Position numbers and translations under genes: made by a program
From: Bremia lactucae
Lineage: Eukaryota; Oomycota; Peronosporomycetes; Peronosporales; Peronosporaceae
Direction of reading: 5' to 3'
Length of the DNA stretch: 64,000 bases
NCBI RefSeq assembly: GCF_004359215.1
Contig: NC_090610.1
Coordinates: 15,124,161-15,188,160, forward strand
In this document: positions 53,601 to 64,000 of the stretch, in pieces
Layout: each line of letters starts with the position of its first letter
How positions within the stretch are numbered: position 1 is the stretch's first letter
The notes under the pieces: model-generated
Told to the model about the DNA's origin: nothing
Seen by the model: the letters and a program-made list of their open reading frames with translations, nothing else
Databases searched by the model: none

Positions 53601-54700
53601 AAATACTATTGCCGACCGAATATCGGCCACGTACTTGTCATCTGTGACAAGCACGCAGATCTCCTTGACTTTGCCACTACGCAGGTCACGCAGGAAGTGT
53701 ATCGGTTCGAGCGTTGGCAATTAAGTTATCTCCGAAGCTAACGTCGGAGGGGGATTGTAGAAGTGCCTACATTTGATTCGTTGTTTACTACGACATTAAA
53801 TGTCTCGTTTTCCTTCTTAAAACTTATTTCTTTAAGTATTCGAGACTTATTCTTCTAGTTTCTCGGGACTTATTTTCTTGTTTACGGTAGTATTCTTCCC
53901 AGCTGCCTCTAGCTGTGCTTGCGCAACCATAGCGAGATCCTATGCGATCGACGCTCTAGTGGATCTAGAATTTCCATGGTCTCTTATAGACAGGCGTTTT
54001 ATACCTTGACCGATCCACTCGACCTAATCGAGTGGTCGAGCCTCGACGATTCATGGGCTTGGCCACAGCCGTCGGGAATTAAAATTTTATATCATAATGT
54101 GGAATTAATTACCGACGGTCCACCAAATAATAATACTAGAGCTTTGACACCGGGGCTTGTCGAAGCCGTCGAAACGTAACTCCACTGTGTCATGGATCAT
54201 CACACTATGGTCTCGTGCAGTCGTACTAGCAATTGAACTACAAGTAAGGTCATCGCACTCCCTCGTAGAATATTCACACGCTTGTGGACGCTCCAAGATT
54301 TCATCAGATATCTCATGAACAAGAGACAGGCATCGTGACGGATCAATGCTGTTAATTTATGCATGGCTTGTACTTTCTAGCCATGGCAACATCAAATTTG
54401 CCATTCAAATCCAGTGTGATGAAATCTTTATCGTACTGCGTTCCCTTTAACGTGTATTAGACACAAACTTCACGTTTTTTAAATGTTACAGATGCGACTG
54501 TTGCAAGGCGCACTTTCATCCTTGTTAGATGTATATCCGCTCAATGAAATTGAGCCTACGATCTTCGAGCGATTGACGCCCAACAATCTACTATGACAAA
54601 GCATTTGTCATTCTGACTCACAACGTGATGTGGATAACCGCATAAACAAGGGCAGTAACACACAATGTTAGTAAGCTAGGAGCAGCCATCGTCAAGAGAC
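50668..54700 (-). pseudogene. gypsy-B pol relic (B2)
   Basis: RNase H is the best part (52180-52650: LSQRMARWLSFDAGCNFSVVYKPARLNVVADALS). Integrase sequence at about 51200-52150 and RT at about 52910-53500 (FFCVRKT-like, LLAREQVLAIDKFSA) align with B1 with many stops. The protease region is near 54380-54640 but its active site is not readable. The spacer carries the Cys-rich ACEYSTRECDDLTC near 54240-54290. Confidence 0.75.
52658..52913 (+). other. Inverted RT block in B2
   Basis: RT palm-thumb sequence reads on the plus strand here, GSDSERFEAITDWQVPVD at about 52808-52862 and LRQFLDLAAY at 52871-52900, while RNase H on its left and RT on its right read on the minus strand. The block matches A1 at about 4590-4855. 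Confidence 0.85.
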
Positions 54701-55800
54701 CTGCGAGTTCTCTTGATGTTACTGATTTAGTAGGACGCTCGGCACCTGCTGACCCGACCATTTTCTTACGATCCGCATCACCATTCCGATTTCACGACAG
54801 ATTTGCGTCCTCCGCTTCTCAGCGGGAGGTCGATCATTTCGCTCAGTGTTTCTTGGTTCTCGGCGAATTGATCGACCTCCCGCTTGCATGAGCACTACAC
54901 TGATAGGCTTAGCGCTCTGTATTTTAACAGCGATTGCAAAAATGCAATCGCTTGTAATGTAAAGATCGAGGCATCTCGATCTCAACATAGCAGAATCCAT
55001 TGGTTCGGGACTCCGTTTCCTTGTCATTTCGGTAGATGATAAAAACCCGAATGGACGAAAGCCTGTTTCAAATTCATCCTGTTACGCTATAGAGATCGCT
55101 GAAATCAGCGTCGCTAATTCGAGGCGGAACAGGTGATTCTTGATGGGACCATCTCCAAGACCCTTGATGAACACAGAGACATGTGTCTGGTCATGAATTG
55201 GTTTACATACGCTACAATCGACTAAGTGAATTCGTCCCGTGGCGGCTCAAACGTTTGCCTGAGCCGGGTTTAAAGACCTCATACTACCCAAACACATATG
55301 GGCCGAGAAGCAAGAGCCCTAAGGCACAGGATTTGGCACGTCCGGCCAAGGTGGACATGCCAAACTTTACTTTCGCCGCATCATCATCGGTGCAGCGAAC
55401 TTCAATGGAATCGTCCAATTCGTAACCTTTGACTGCTTTGAAACTAGAGATAACATTCTTCAAGTTTTTGGGTCGACCCACATGCGTCGGCCCGCCAGCA
55501 GCATTTAAATTTGCTGTCTGAACAGATTGGTATCAACAATTTCAATTGTCAAGCACCTTATTCTTTCAACTGTTCTGCCTGTTGAGATCCTTGCTGGTGA
55601 AGCAAGGTTACCTTATCCCAAGCTGCGTCGAGAAAATGAGGTATTAGCTCCGCTATAGTCGAATCTTGATCGTCCTTTGTTGGGCGAACATTGCGCCAAT
55701 GGCTTCCCCACCTACGCTCAAACTCATTAGTTCGACCGCTTTCCGTTAGATGTCGCTTAAGTGAGGGGTTCTCGTACGCATAGAGTGACACGTATTTTTT
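54701..55800 (-). pseudogene. gypsy-B gag relic (B2)
   Basis: The N-terminal piece 55558-55791 contains LLHQQGSQQAEQL, matching LLNQQGSQQAELL of A2. The capsid part VRCTDDDAAKVKFGMSTLAGRAKS and LLLGPYVFG lie near 55284-55480. A basic Arg-rich stretch before the protease is at 54719-55027. Confidence 0.75.
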
Positions 55801-57090
55801 CCTTCATCCACAATGACCATGATGGATGGTATGTAAGTGTTGTTGAACCGACCACGAAGTCCCACCGAGTGTTAGGGGCACCTTTCGCTAATACTGCCTC
55901 AAAACTCGCCACAAATGCTCGATCAGCATAGTCGCAGATTATTGTTCACCCAGAGGCGAACTCTTGACAACAATAGCTTTGAAAAATTGCAATTAGCTAT
56001 TGTCGCGAACCTAAAAGTTCTTTTTAGCAGCTTATGGTCGCCTCCACACAAACTCAATTTCGAATTTCTGACTGTCCTAATTAGACGACTACAATGCACA
56101 TCGAACTGCATGAAAGGATATGCCGCATGCAGTACTGTTCGACATCTAATGTTCAAATGCGACGGTCTCGATAATACTTTTGATTTATCGAATGCGTCCT
56201 ATTGGATTTCGGACCATTTCTAATTAGCATCCTTTTTTAAGGAAAAGGGCAGCACTTGCGCAATCTCAGCATATTTTTCTAATGATTATAAAATTAGTTG
56301 AATAAGTGATCCTTTCCATTCGTCATTCGACCACTATAATGGCTGTATTGTTTACCGGCTCCTCCAAGAATAAGAAAGCGAACAAAGAGAATTAAAGCGT
56401 CAAAGCCAGATCTAAATGAAATCACATTCAATTGGGCTAATTGGTTGGGTATGGTTACCTTCCACTTGATCCAATGAGCCAATCACAACCAACAAAGGTT
56501 CGTAGCAAAGCTGCTTAAAAATCACGATCCCACAAATACACCGTGCACCATACAGCATACTGTATACTTGTTGTCGAACCTGATAATATTGAGGTGGAAG
56601 CGAATCTCTAGACTTGCTTACCGATACAATACTTAAACCTACTAACGAGAAAGTAGCTGTAATCCCGCGCAACATATTTCTTCTTTAAGACACGATTTTT
56701 TTGTTCTAGAGCTATTGTTGTAACCCGTCTTACTTCAATGGTCCCGTTGGGTACTCCACTGGTCCCGTTGGGTAATGGTGTGGCAGTAGTATCATCTGAG
56801 AAGGAGTATATCGAGACAAGCTGCATGAAAAGGAGCTAGTAGTATACGTACAGGTTAGCATAAGACACGACGTATAAGAAGAAGTAAGTAGTATATCGAT
56901 GCTAAAAAAATATGTACGTAAGGACATGACCCACAAGGCATGGACCTTGGACCATGTAGTCAGTCGGCAAATGTGACAGTAGGGATAGGAGCTAAGAAAA
57001 GAGAAATACAATTTTAAGTTTGGTAAGCCGCTCTTATCGCTATCGAAACAGGGTCATGAGCCCAAAAACGCATGAGACTATTGGCAGCAG
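55801..57090. other. No gene seen; possible copia LTR region
   Basis: Several short open frames on both strands have no family features. GGTCCCGTTGGGTA occurs twice 21 bp apart (56740-56753 and 56761-56774). Because copia gag follows on the plus strand, the right part could be the copia 5' LTR and leader, but no second copy confirms this. Confidence 0.35.
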
Positions 57091-58130
57091 CCGAGGGCTG
57101 CTTAAGAAATGGCATAGCTGCCAACCGAGAAGGACCGGAAAGCATCCGACAAAATGCAGATTATACTGAAGCACAAAATATTGAACTCTCTGTCAGCTGA
57201 TCTGGAGCCACGCTAGTATGGAATGAGAATCGGTACTGAAACGTGGACAGACCTCTTAGGGTATTTTGACGGAATACAAAACTCTAAAACCAAGCCAATC
57301 AACATAAGTGTCACGTACGATAAGTTGCAGAATGCAAGATTCAAGACAAAAGTAAGCATTGTGGAACATATGGCGTATGTTTAGCCTTCGCGAGCAACTG
57401 GTGATACTTGGGCTACAATTGATAATTACCAATTAAGTAGGTTCATCACGAACAACTTATCAAGAACTCAACGATTTCAAATGCTCCGAATCAAGTTGGG
57501 ATTCTATTCATCACGCATATACCCCAGAGAAGCTGCGTGATGCATTTTAGATTTTAAATTGTGTCAGCAAGCGAACGGGACAGCAAATTATCAGCATATT
57601 GTGGGTAGAAAAGTCGAGTATCGACCACAGGCACAGCTGAAAGATAGAGTAGCATGCCCAAGACATGTGAAACCTTCTCAAACACACGGAGATGCTTTAT
57701 ATACAATAAAAATTGGGCATCTGCGTAAGGACTGCCAACTAAGAGAAGACAAAGGAGAGCGAAGGGAGACTGGACAATCAAGTGAAACTAGACACTCAAG
57801 TGAAAAGAAGCGTATTGCTAAAAGTAGAATTGCAAATTTCGCAAACTTGTGAGGCGCGAACCCAGTCGCATCAACAAAAAAAGACATCCTGGACAGGGAA
57901 GGGATTGAAGAAGCAGAATGACAAATGTGCTGAAAGTGAAGAAGCAAGAACTGAGCAAAAATGAGCTGAATCCGAGTCAGTGCCTGACATGAAAGTGCAG
58001 AACCCGTCATGGTACCTCGATAGTGCCAACAACACGCACGTGGCTTGTAGTTTATCTAAAATAGGATGCTTTCCGTGCGTTGCTGTCAAAGGTGGATAAG
58101 AACTTGGAAGAACTTGGATAGTGAAAATCG
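57091..58130 (+). pseudogene. Ty1/copia gag-protease relic
   Basis: NISVTYDKLQNARFK is near 57298-57345 and KVSIVEHMAYV near 57350-57382. A zinc knuckle remnant ends IGHLRKDC at about 57714-57740, with its first Cys pair lost. The copia-type protease site WYLDSANNTHVACS is at 58011-58052. Stops and frameshifts are numerous. Confidence 0.7.
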
Positions 58131-58290
58131 CACACTGTCCTAGTGGTCAAGGCGCGGGGATTTAGCATTCTGACTACTTGGCATGGGCTCGATCCCCACA
58201 ATAGCAAAGTTGAATTCGGTTACTGGTGTTTTAGGGTTCACCAGAGCCTCGCTTTGCCTTGGTCACGTCTCCTTCTATAATATAACCTGT
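58131..58290 (+). repeat. tRNA-like SINE head
   Basis: CTGTCCTAGTGGTCAAGGCG resembles an A box in a D arm, and GGGCTCGATCCCC about 35 bp further resembles a B box in a T arm. The acceptor stem is not convincing. It interrupts the copia relic, as an inserted SINE would. It differs from S1/S2. Confidence 0.5.
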
Positions 58291-58334
58291 CGTTGTTTTT
58301 ACTCAGTTTTAATAGAGGCGTAATTATTGTTCTC

Positions 58335-58600
58335 ACACGAACCAATTACAGAGTAGTCAAAATGATTGGCTTAGACTTAGCATCTGATTCGCGAACTAAG
58401 GACCATAAATATATTCACTTCCGACTATACCATCAAAAGTTCCTACTACGGATTAAGAGTAAATTCGTATTTTTGAGTTACGGAGAAAGAAATCGATACA
58501 AAAGCTTGATATTAGCGGATTAGCTTATGGATTTTTGACGCGACCAATTGAAATCGGATGTTTGGAACTCAACACCAGAGTGGGCGATGACACGTTCAAA
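58335..58600 (+). pseudogene. Possible copia RNase H end
   Basis: HKYIHFRLYHQKFLL followed by an ILAD-L motif resembles the end of copia Pol (K-IDIR-HF-RE..., D-LADGLTK). The match is weak. Confidence 0.35.
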
Positions 58601-58673
58601 CAAAGACGGAAAATGCCCTCTCGGCCAAGGAGCGAAATTAAACCTGGCTTCGCAATCTCAGCTAGAGCATTAA

Positions 58674-59285
58674 TGTAATGGGGCACACATTGGTTGGAGA
58701 AATGTTTTCGTGGTACATTTACCTAATGGATAAAATACCATATATCTTATTTACAATAGTTAATTACTAATATCCCATTTATTATGGGTAACAAATGTGG
58801 TCGCCGCCAGATATAAATCTGGCGACCGAAATCTATTGAAAATAAGCTAGGGTAAGATTTTAAGATTCAAATAGCTCGCCTTTTTAATCTTGAATCGTCT
58901 AGTGCCTTTCCAAGGCTTGTGCATTGACCTGTAAGAGACAGAAGCCTTTCTAAGGTACATACTCTCGGGCACTAGTTGCCACTTGGTTCTACGAACCCCT
59001 CAATCCTTTAAACTAGGATTCATTAAGCTTTAGGAGGTTCAAGATCACCTTGCGATATCGATTCCAACTCGGTACATATATGTACCTGATTCAGAGCATA
59101 AGGCCCTCTAGTTGTCAATTTGAAGACATTCGAGGGAAGAGATGGAGAAAGCCTCCAGCACGTCCATAAACGACGCTTTTTCCTCATGAAGTTCGCTGAA
59201 ACAGCAAATGCCCCGCAATGTTTGCATCGCTTTATCAGGCTTTTCGCATGCGATCACGGCTCATAGCGAATCGATAGAACTGACG
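58674..59285 (+). mobile_element. gypsy-C fragment C-c: LTR and gag pieces
   Basis: The LTR part starts TGTAATGGGGCACACATTGG and follows C-b to about 59045. Then come two gag pieces (GTACCTGATTCAGAGC near 59081 and CACGTCCATAAACGACGCTTTT near 59159) with the sequence between them deleted. Confidence 0.8.
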
Positions 59286-59639
59286 AAGGCGATGCCTTAA
59301 TAGCCTCTATAATCGTCGGATGAGACTGTACCGTTCTACCAGCTTCCAATTCTTTGTTCGCTTCTGTTCCTGTTTCAAACGGGGCAATGACTGGCCAAAA
59401 AATATTGTCGATCCAGGTTAGCAGCCTCCCCATCGCAAAGCTGCCGCATAGCTCCAGAGCTCTCGCTTTTAGGCTAACGCACCCTTTCCAACCGCACCAG
59501 GCTCTAGGCACTGTGCCGGTTTATGCGACGCATGACTTCCTGTCAGCTCGCTGTCTATTGCCACGTGCTCTCGGCTCTGTGAAGGACATTCGAACGCATG
59601 ACTACTTGTCATCGTCCTTTTTTTTTCTCTACCCCAGTC

Positions 59640-60120
59640 TCCACGAGCTGGGTAGGAATTGGTGACGTTTGACATCCCGTCAACGCACCCTCAACTATGT
59701 TCGACACGACATCAGTTGCATACGCCTCTCGCAGGAGCACATCCTTTTCGGACCTGCGTAGAGTTCGCAACTGTGTGGGTACGCCAGTGTATCCATGGTT
59801 GGAGTTTCGCCAACCATGGCATGCCTAGGATGAGGTCATACGGACTCTCCATACCTAGCACTGTGAACTTCTATTTACAAGAGAAGTCACTAAAGCTGAA
59901 GGCGAGCTCTACCTTAACTCCCTCAGAATTAACGGGCGGCCGTTCGCTAAACGAACGGCCGCCTCTTCTCGCTTGCCATCCTGGCAAAGCGACTCAAATA
60001 TCGCCGGTCTCTTTTTAGAGCCGCGAGTTTTACAAAAATTTGTGATGCACCCGAATCCACTAGGAGGGTCATCACCTGGTCATAGCCTCGTACATGAGCG
60101 CTATAGGCCAGCAGGTTTAA
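59640..60120 (-). pseudogene. gypsy-D protease relic
   Basis: The active site LLVDSGASQIFVKLAALKR is at about 60015-60075 and the second half YDLILGMPWLAK at about 59800-59845. A stop-generating change lies between them. Confidence 0.8.
59935..59963. repeat. 12-bp perfect hairpin in D2 protease region
   Basis: GGCGGCCGTTCG-CTAAA-CGAACGGCCGCC. The corresponding hairpin in A2 (37833-37859) differs at a stem pair with the change matched on both arms, and its loop is flipped relative to the coding strand. Confidence 0.75.
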
Positions 60121-60221
60121 GGTCCAAAATTTCGAGACCTAAGGGACTGTGATACCCATTTGTTCCACAACTCTTAACTGTGTGGTAGCTTCAGAGTCCG
60201 CGTCAGTAGGGCATCTCGCCC

Positions 60222-61281
60222 CTACTGCGCTTCTGCATTTACCGACCTCTCAGTGGTCGATGCAGGACTAATGCGTCTCGCACACTGGTTCTTGCCATCG
60301 CTTTTTAGGAAGGGAGTCCTCTTGGTGGGCGTCTTCGCCCCAGCAGGCACCCTAGCATAGCAGCGAGCCATAATATAGCCGCGTTTGCCGCATTTGTAAC
60401 AGACAACGTCTGCATTGCCCAACTCCATGGGAGTGGCATCTGTCCTCTCGGCCGACGGCTTATACCAAGCTGTCGCCGAGGCACTATTGCAGGATTGCTC
60501 CTCAACCAAGGCAATTTGGATTGCCTCTTGCATCGTCGACGGCACCTTTCTGAAAAGGGCCTGTCACGATGGGCCATGCCGTAGTCCGTTCAAAAACGTG
60601 GGCACCTTAATGTGCTCCGGAATCGGACCTACGGTATTGGACGCCGACAGCGAGCGCATCTCTTGCACATTCTCTTGCAGAGAACGCTTCGCCTGTTGCG
60701 CTCCAAAGAAGCGCGCCTATAGCAACACTTCGTTGCTCGGCGGCTGGTACATGGCGCGAATCTTTTCCTTAAAGATAGCCCATGTAGGGAACGCCTTTCT
60801 GTCCGCCATAAGCGCCGAGTAAGCGCACTCTGAGGCCTTACCGCGCAGATGCGAATGGCGTACGACACCATCCGGCTGTCGTCCTCGATATGCTGGGCGA
60901 CACCGCATTGCTCCACGGCTAAAAGCCAGTGGACAATCGTGTGCGCTGCAGTTCCATCGAATTTGGGCGGATCCATCCGAATTGGCCTCGGCTGATGCGG
61001 CCGGGCAGAGAGTATCTCAACAGTCCTGTTGAGAGCCTCGCTCCGAGCCTGCTCATGCCTCAGCTCATCCTGAGTCTGAGTGACGGACTCCGCCGCAGCA
61101 TGGCCCTGTAGCACGATGCCTCAAACTGCTCCAACTGAGCAACATGTTGCTCAGGAGGACTACCCAGGAGCCTGGTCAGGGCTTGTTCACCAAGTCCCTG
61201 CGCCATAAGCCCTGCCACCTCCCGATGATGTTCGGAGAGGTGGTAGAAATGAGCCCAATCAATATCGAGGCTCGTCCTCAC
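60222..61281 (-). pseudogene. gypsy-D gag relic
   Basis: The N terminus (MRTSLDIDWAHFYHLSEHHR) starts at 61281. After a frameshift, a helical ELRHEQARSEALNRTVEIL stretch and the capsid core MDPPKFDGT...HWLLAVEQCG follow. The zinc knuckle CYKCGKRGYIMARC is at about 60360-60405, with Tyr at the His position. Frameshifts occur near 61090 and 60840. Confidence 0.85.
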
Positions 61282-61313
61282 GTAAAAACGCAGAGATGCG
61301 GGTCGTGGGAACG

Positions 61314-61329
61314 ATTTTAAGTGCTACCA
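61314..61329 (-). other. Primer-binding site of D2
   Basis: Minus-strand TGGTAGCACTTAAAAT begins two bases after the LTR; the first nine bases are identical to A1 and A2. Confidence 0.7.
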
Positions 61330-61331
61330 AG

Positions 61332-61886
61332 TGTAGGCGGGCACGTCGTAATGAGGCCACGCTCTACTTAGACACACACTCTAGCACAGCGAGGAAGCGG
61401 TTTAACCAGCTTCTCTTGCGTGCAGTGAGGTAGTTGCGGTGGGCGCGTTAACAACCTCACCCAACGCACTAAGTACTGTAATTAAGTGTCGTCACGGAAG
61501 CGGTAATCCAGCTCCTCGTGCGCACTTATTAAGTAGGAAGTAATTTTTAGACTGATTTATATTAAATCGTATTAAAAATAAATACCTATTTTTGCCGATC
61601 AAAATGCCATCTCTATAGATAACACTTAATCTGTATTGCGAGCGTATCATTCTAGATACCTCGCGTAACGGATGACGCTAGCCGTCATCACGGATGACGC
61701 TAGGCGTCATCCCTTCTAATGTGAATGCACCCATGTGCATCACATACACAAGGGTTGGTCACAAATGTGCACCACACCCGAGTGCTGGGTCTAATTACTT
61801 CAATTTAGTAATTGACAATCCCCTCAAGTGCAGCAAGTGTACTTAACGGGGACTGTGTAACATTAGGGCAACTTTAGCCCGTTACA
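61332..61886 (-). repeat. 5' LTR of D2
   Basis: A 555-bp LTR, TGTAACGGGCTAAAG (from 61886) to CCCGCCTACA (61332). It includes two tandem GGATGACGCTAGCCGTCATC-type units near 61672-61710. Confidence 0.87.
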
Positions 61887-61899
61887 GAACCCATGTGCT

Positions 61900-62115
61900 A
61901 GAAGAGCTTGTTCGGTAAACAGGCGTGCTATCACGAGCAGATTTAAAATCGAACTCAGGCGTAGCGCAATGGCAACTGCCTCTTCGAAAGTAGTAGGATA
62001 AGATCGGAACAATTTCGGCCAGGCAACGCCCTCCATGTGTCCCCCGTAAAAACTGTTACGACAATTGCTTTTTGCACCGGGTCTTGATGCAAAAATGGAT
62101 TGAGATATTCTAAAA
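61900..62115 (-). pseudogene. gypsy-C gag fragment
   Basis: Minus-strand sequence matches C-b gag near 30000-30125 (CTACTTTCGAAGAGGCAGTTGCCAT is shared). It lies between D2 and D3 without any LTR. Confidence 0.75.
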
Positions 62116-62395
62116 ACTTGGACATAGTCCCCGAGGGTTCATTTACCAGGAGTGCAACGGCACTCGCTTCCCAGAAAAAGGTCGTGGTGACTCGAAGAAC
62201 GAGTACCCAGCAGATTAGGACGATCAAGGACACGTCTAAACAACCGACCTTTGGATTAGTCTTTAATAAAGAGGATGGGTCTTCAAACGAGGTGTTCTAG
62301 GCCGTCAAAGACGAAATTGCGGAGGCACCCCCAGTTAAGGTGCTCCGGCAAGTCTTTTAATCTGCCGAGGAGATAGTGAATCTCCCGGAGATGTC
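62116..62395 (+). pseudogene. gypsy-D protease-RT spacer (D3)
   Basis: Broken frames lead into the RT region of D3; in-frame stops lie near 62298 and 62358. No domain is recognised. Confidence 0.45.
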
Positions 62396-64000
62396 GTGGG
62401 ACTGTTCCTTACCGAATTAAAGGAAGGAAAGATCGATGAAATAGTCGCGCCAGTTCCAGAAGAGAACTTGGTGGACTGTTGCTCGTCGTCCACAATGGAC
62501 GAGAGCGTCCTAGAAACGGACAAAAAGAAGCGGTTCGCTGCTCAAGGCTGGGATGCCTTGAGAGACAGTCCGTTCTTTGAGGTTCTGTGGAAACATCGTG
62601 ATGTGTTCCCAGAAGAAGTGCCGAGCCGCCTACCAGCAGACAGGGGCATCGGGCATGAGATAGACCCCGAATCTGGCACCAAGTATTGTGTGACCAGGCA
62701 ATGCCGTTGCCGAAAGAACTAGTCGATTATATTGATGAGTGCTTCGACAAGCGAGCCAAGGTGGAACATGTGCGTGAGAGCAAATCGCCTCACTGCAGCC
62801 CGACCTTTTGTGTGCGAGCCTCATGTGGATGGCGCGTGGTTCATGCTTACAATAAGTTGAACACGGCGACCATACCGGCGCTAACGCCAATCCCGCGGAA
62901 AGATGTCTTGTTGAACTCCATGGGAAAGTCAACTATCTTTTCCGCGTTGGATTTGAAGGATGGTACTATCAGGTACTCATGAGAGAGTCCGATGTAGCCA
63001 AAACGGCAGTTAGCACCCCAAGCGGTATGCTTTGGGAGTTGCTTGAGATGCCCCAAGGTTTGAAAAACGCACCAGAGACATTCAACCAAGTGGTGGCTCA
63101 CGTGATGCGTCAGCACCGTGCCTACGCGCCTCATTACTTTGACGATGTATTCGTGTATATTAAGGCCAAGGACGGGCTGAGCGCAATAGAGTCGCACAAG
63201 CGTCATTTAGACGCTGTGTTGCAGACTTTAAAGGACGCCCAATTGTACGTCAACTTGCAAAAGTGCGTCATAGGGGTCCCTGAGATACCTGTACTGGGCT
63301 GCATCGTTGGTACACATGGTGTACGAGCAGACCCAGACAAGGTAAAATCAGTAAAGGAATGGCCAATCCCACGGCATGTGAAGGATTTGCGCCAATTCCT
63401 AGGGCTCGCTAATTACTTGCATAAGTATAGCAAGAATTATGCGGAGCAAACTAAACCATTATCTGATCTCCTTAAAAAGGACACAGAATGGGTTTGGTTA
63501 AAAGAACAAGAAGATGCGTTCACATCAGTGAAGCAATCTCTTGTAGAGGCACCGGTCTTGGCATTGCCAGACGCGGATAAGCCCTTTAGCGTCGTCTGCG
63601 ATGCAAGTAATTTTGCAATCGGCAGCGCGCTCATGCAGAAGGATGACGACGGCGTTGACCGTGTCATCTCTTATCAGTCCCGGCTATTAAAAGCCGCGGA
63701 ACTGAATTACCCTGTGCATGACAAAGAGCTACTTTCAATAAAGTATGCTCTTGTCAAGTTTCGTGTGCACCTATTGGGCACCGAACCATTTGTGGTTTAT
63801 ACGGATCACGCATCACTGCGGACCGCAATAAACTCACCGCACCTCTCGCCTAGAATGGCAAGATGGCTCACATTCTTCTCTGAATTTAATTTCAAAGTTG
63901 AATATAAGCCGGGTAAGTCGAATGTCTTGGCTGACGCTTTATCGCGCAGACCAGACTTCGAGGTTAGACACCAGGAAAGTGTGTCTAGTGCGAAAGCACA
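62396..64000 (+). pseudogene. gypsy-D pol (D3): RT and RNase H, runs off window
   Basis: This is the best preserved Pol in the window. RT carries WKHRDVFPEEVPSRLPAD near 62590-62640, SPTFCVRASCGWRVVHAYNKL near 62797-62860, FSALDLKDG near 62940, MPQGLKNAPETFNQ near 63050 and YFDD at 63135-63146. The thumb is GVRADPDKVKSVKEWPIP near 63320-63370. RNase H has VVCDASNFAIG near 63591-63620, NYPVHDKELL near 63705-63735, VYTDHASLRTA near 63800 and LADALSRRPDFE near 63930-63965. Two frameshifts are visible (about 62690-62705 and about 62962). From there the frame is open to the end of the window. It may be only mildly damaged; the rest lies outside. Confidence 0.9.

Larger units (their letters stand above)
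48900..55800 (-). mobile_element. Chromodomain Ty3/gypsy element B2, highly degraded
   Basis: The second gypsy-B copy runs right to left. Gag at the right end, then protease, RT (with an inverted block), RNase H and integrase can be followed against B1. The LTR is only a stub near 48900-48915 (TGTAACGAAGTATCC after a GGTTACGGGGGGA run). Confidence 0.82.
59290..61886 (-). mobile_element. gypsy-D element D2: LTR, gag, protease
   Basis: It reads right to left: LTR, primer-binding site, gag, protease. RT onward is missing on the left, where gypsy-C sequence abuts. Confidence 0.87.

Noticed and set aside
57554..57781. Minus-strand frame starting with a signal-peptide-like MIVQSPFALLCLLLVG
   Set aside because: It lies exactly opposite copia gag/zinc-knuckle sequence and has no conserved partner; treated as a chance frame.
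61955..62233. 92-codon minus-strand frame with a hydrophobic start
   Set aside because: Its second half is out-of-frame gypsy-C gag; the hydrophobic start is chance.

Overview
The window looks like part of a repeat-dense oomycete genome (Peronosporales: Phytophthora or a downy mildew). Three things point there: an RxLR-type secreted effector candidate, chromodomain Ty3/gypsy elements as the bulk of the DNA, and one conserved eukaryotic housekeeping gene alone among retroelements. The species cannot be told from the sequence.

Only two loci look like host genes. A 141-codon RxLR-like effector candidate lies at 335-760 (+). The spliceosome HAT-repeat protein SYF1/XAB2 lies at 20121-22649 (-); its first exon is not resolved. 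Nearly everything else is LTR-retrotransposon sequence, mostly broken by stops, frameshifts, inversions and recombination.

Layout: gypsy-A copy A1 with both LTRs (1200-8835, +); gypsy-F with both LTRs (8922-15906, +); a tRNA-derived SINE, a copia pol relic and a second SINE (15907-19470); SYF1 (20121-22649); gypsy-A fragment A3 (23100-25590, -) abutting an inverted gag piece; gypsy-C pol, LTRs and a gag/protease element (25876-31460, +); gypsy-A copy A2 (31570-39007, -); gypsy-B copies B1 (39008-45960, -) and B2 (48900-55800, -), separated by a gypsy-G relic and gypsy-D LTR pieces; copia gag, a SINE-like head and a gypsy-C piece (57100-59285); gypsy-D gag/protease with LTR (59290-61886, -); and a well preserved gypsy-D pol running off the right end (62120-64000, +).

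The most interesting signal is a long open region on the ANTISENSE strand of the gypsy elements, between the integrase C terminus and the 3' LTR. It recurs in A1, A2, B1 and B2, with a more divergent version in F. Protein boxes (KKPWL, DAFF-HRWY, DHER-RRR coiled coil, RKKPR) are shared between copies whose DNA has diverged. Its C-terminal half lies directly opposite the sense-strand integrase tail and chromodomain, so that DNA appears to code on both strands. The second theme is structural: short internal inversions, snap-back palindromes, an opposite-orientation gag/pol junction and a 1.3-kb tract of near-identity between A2 and A3, which point to template switching and gene conversion among elements.
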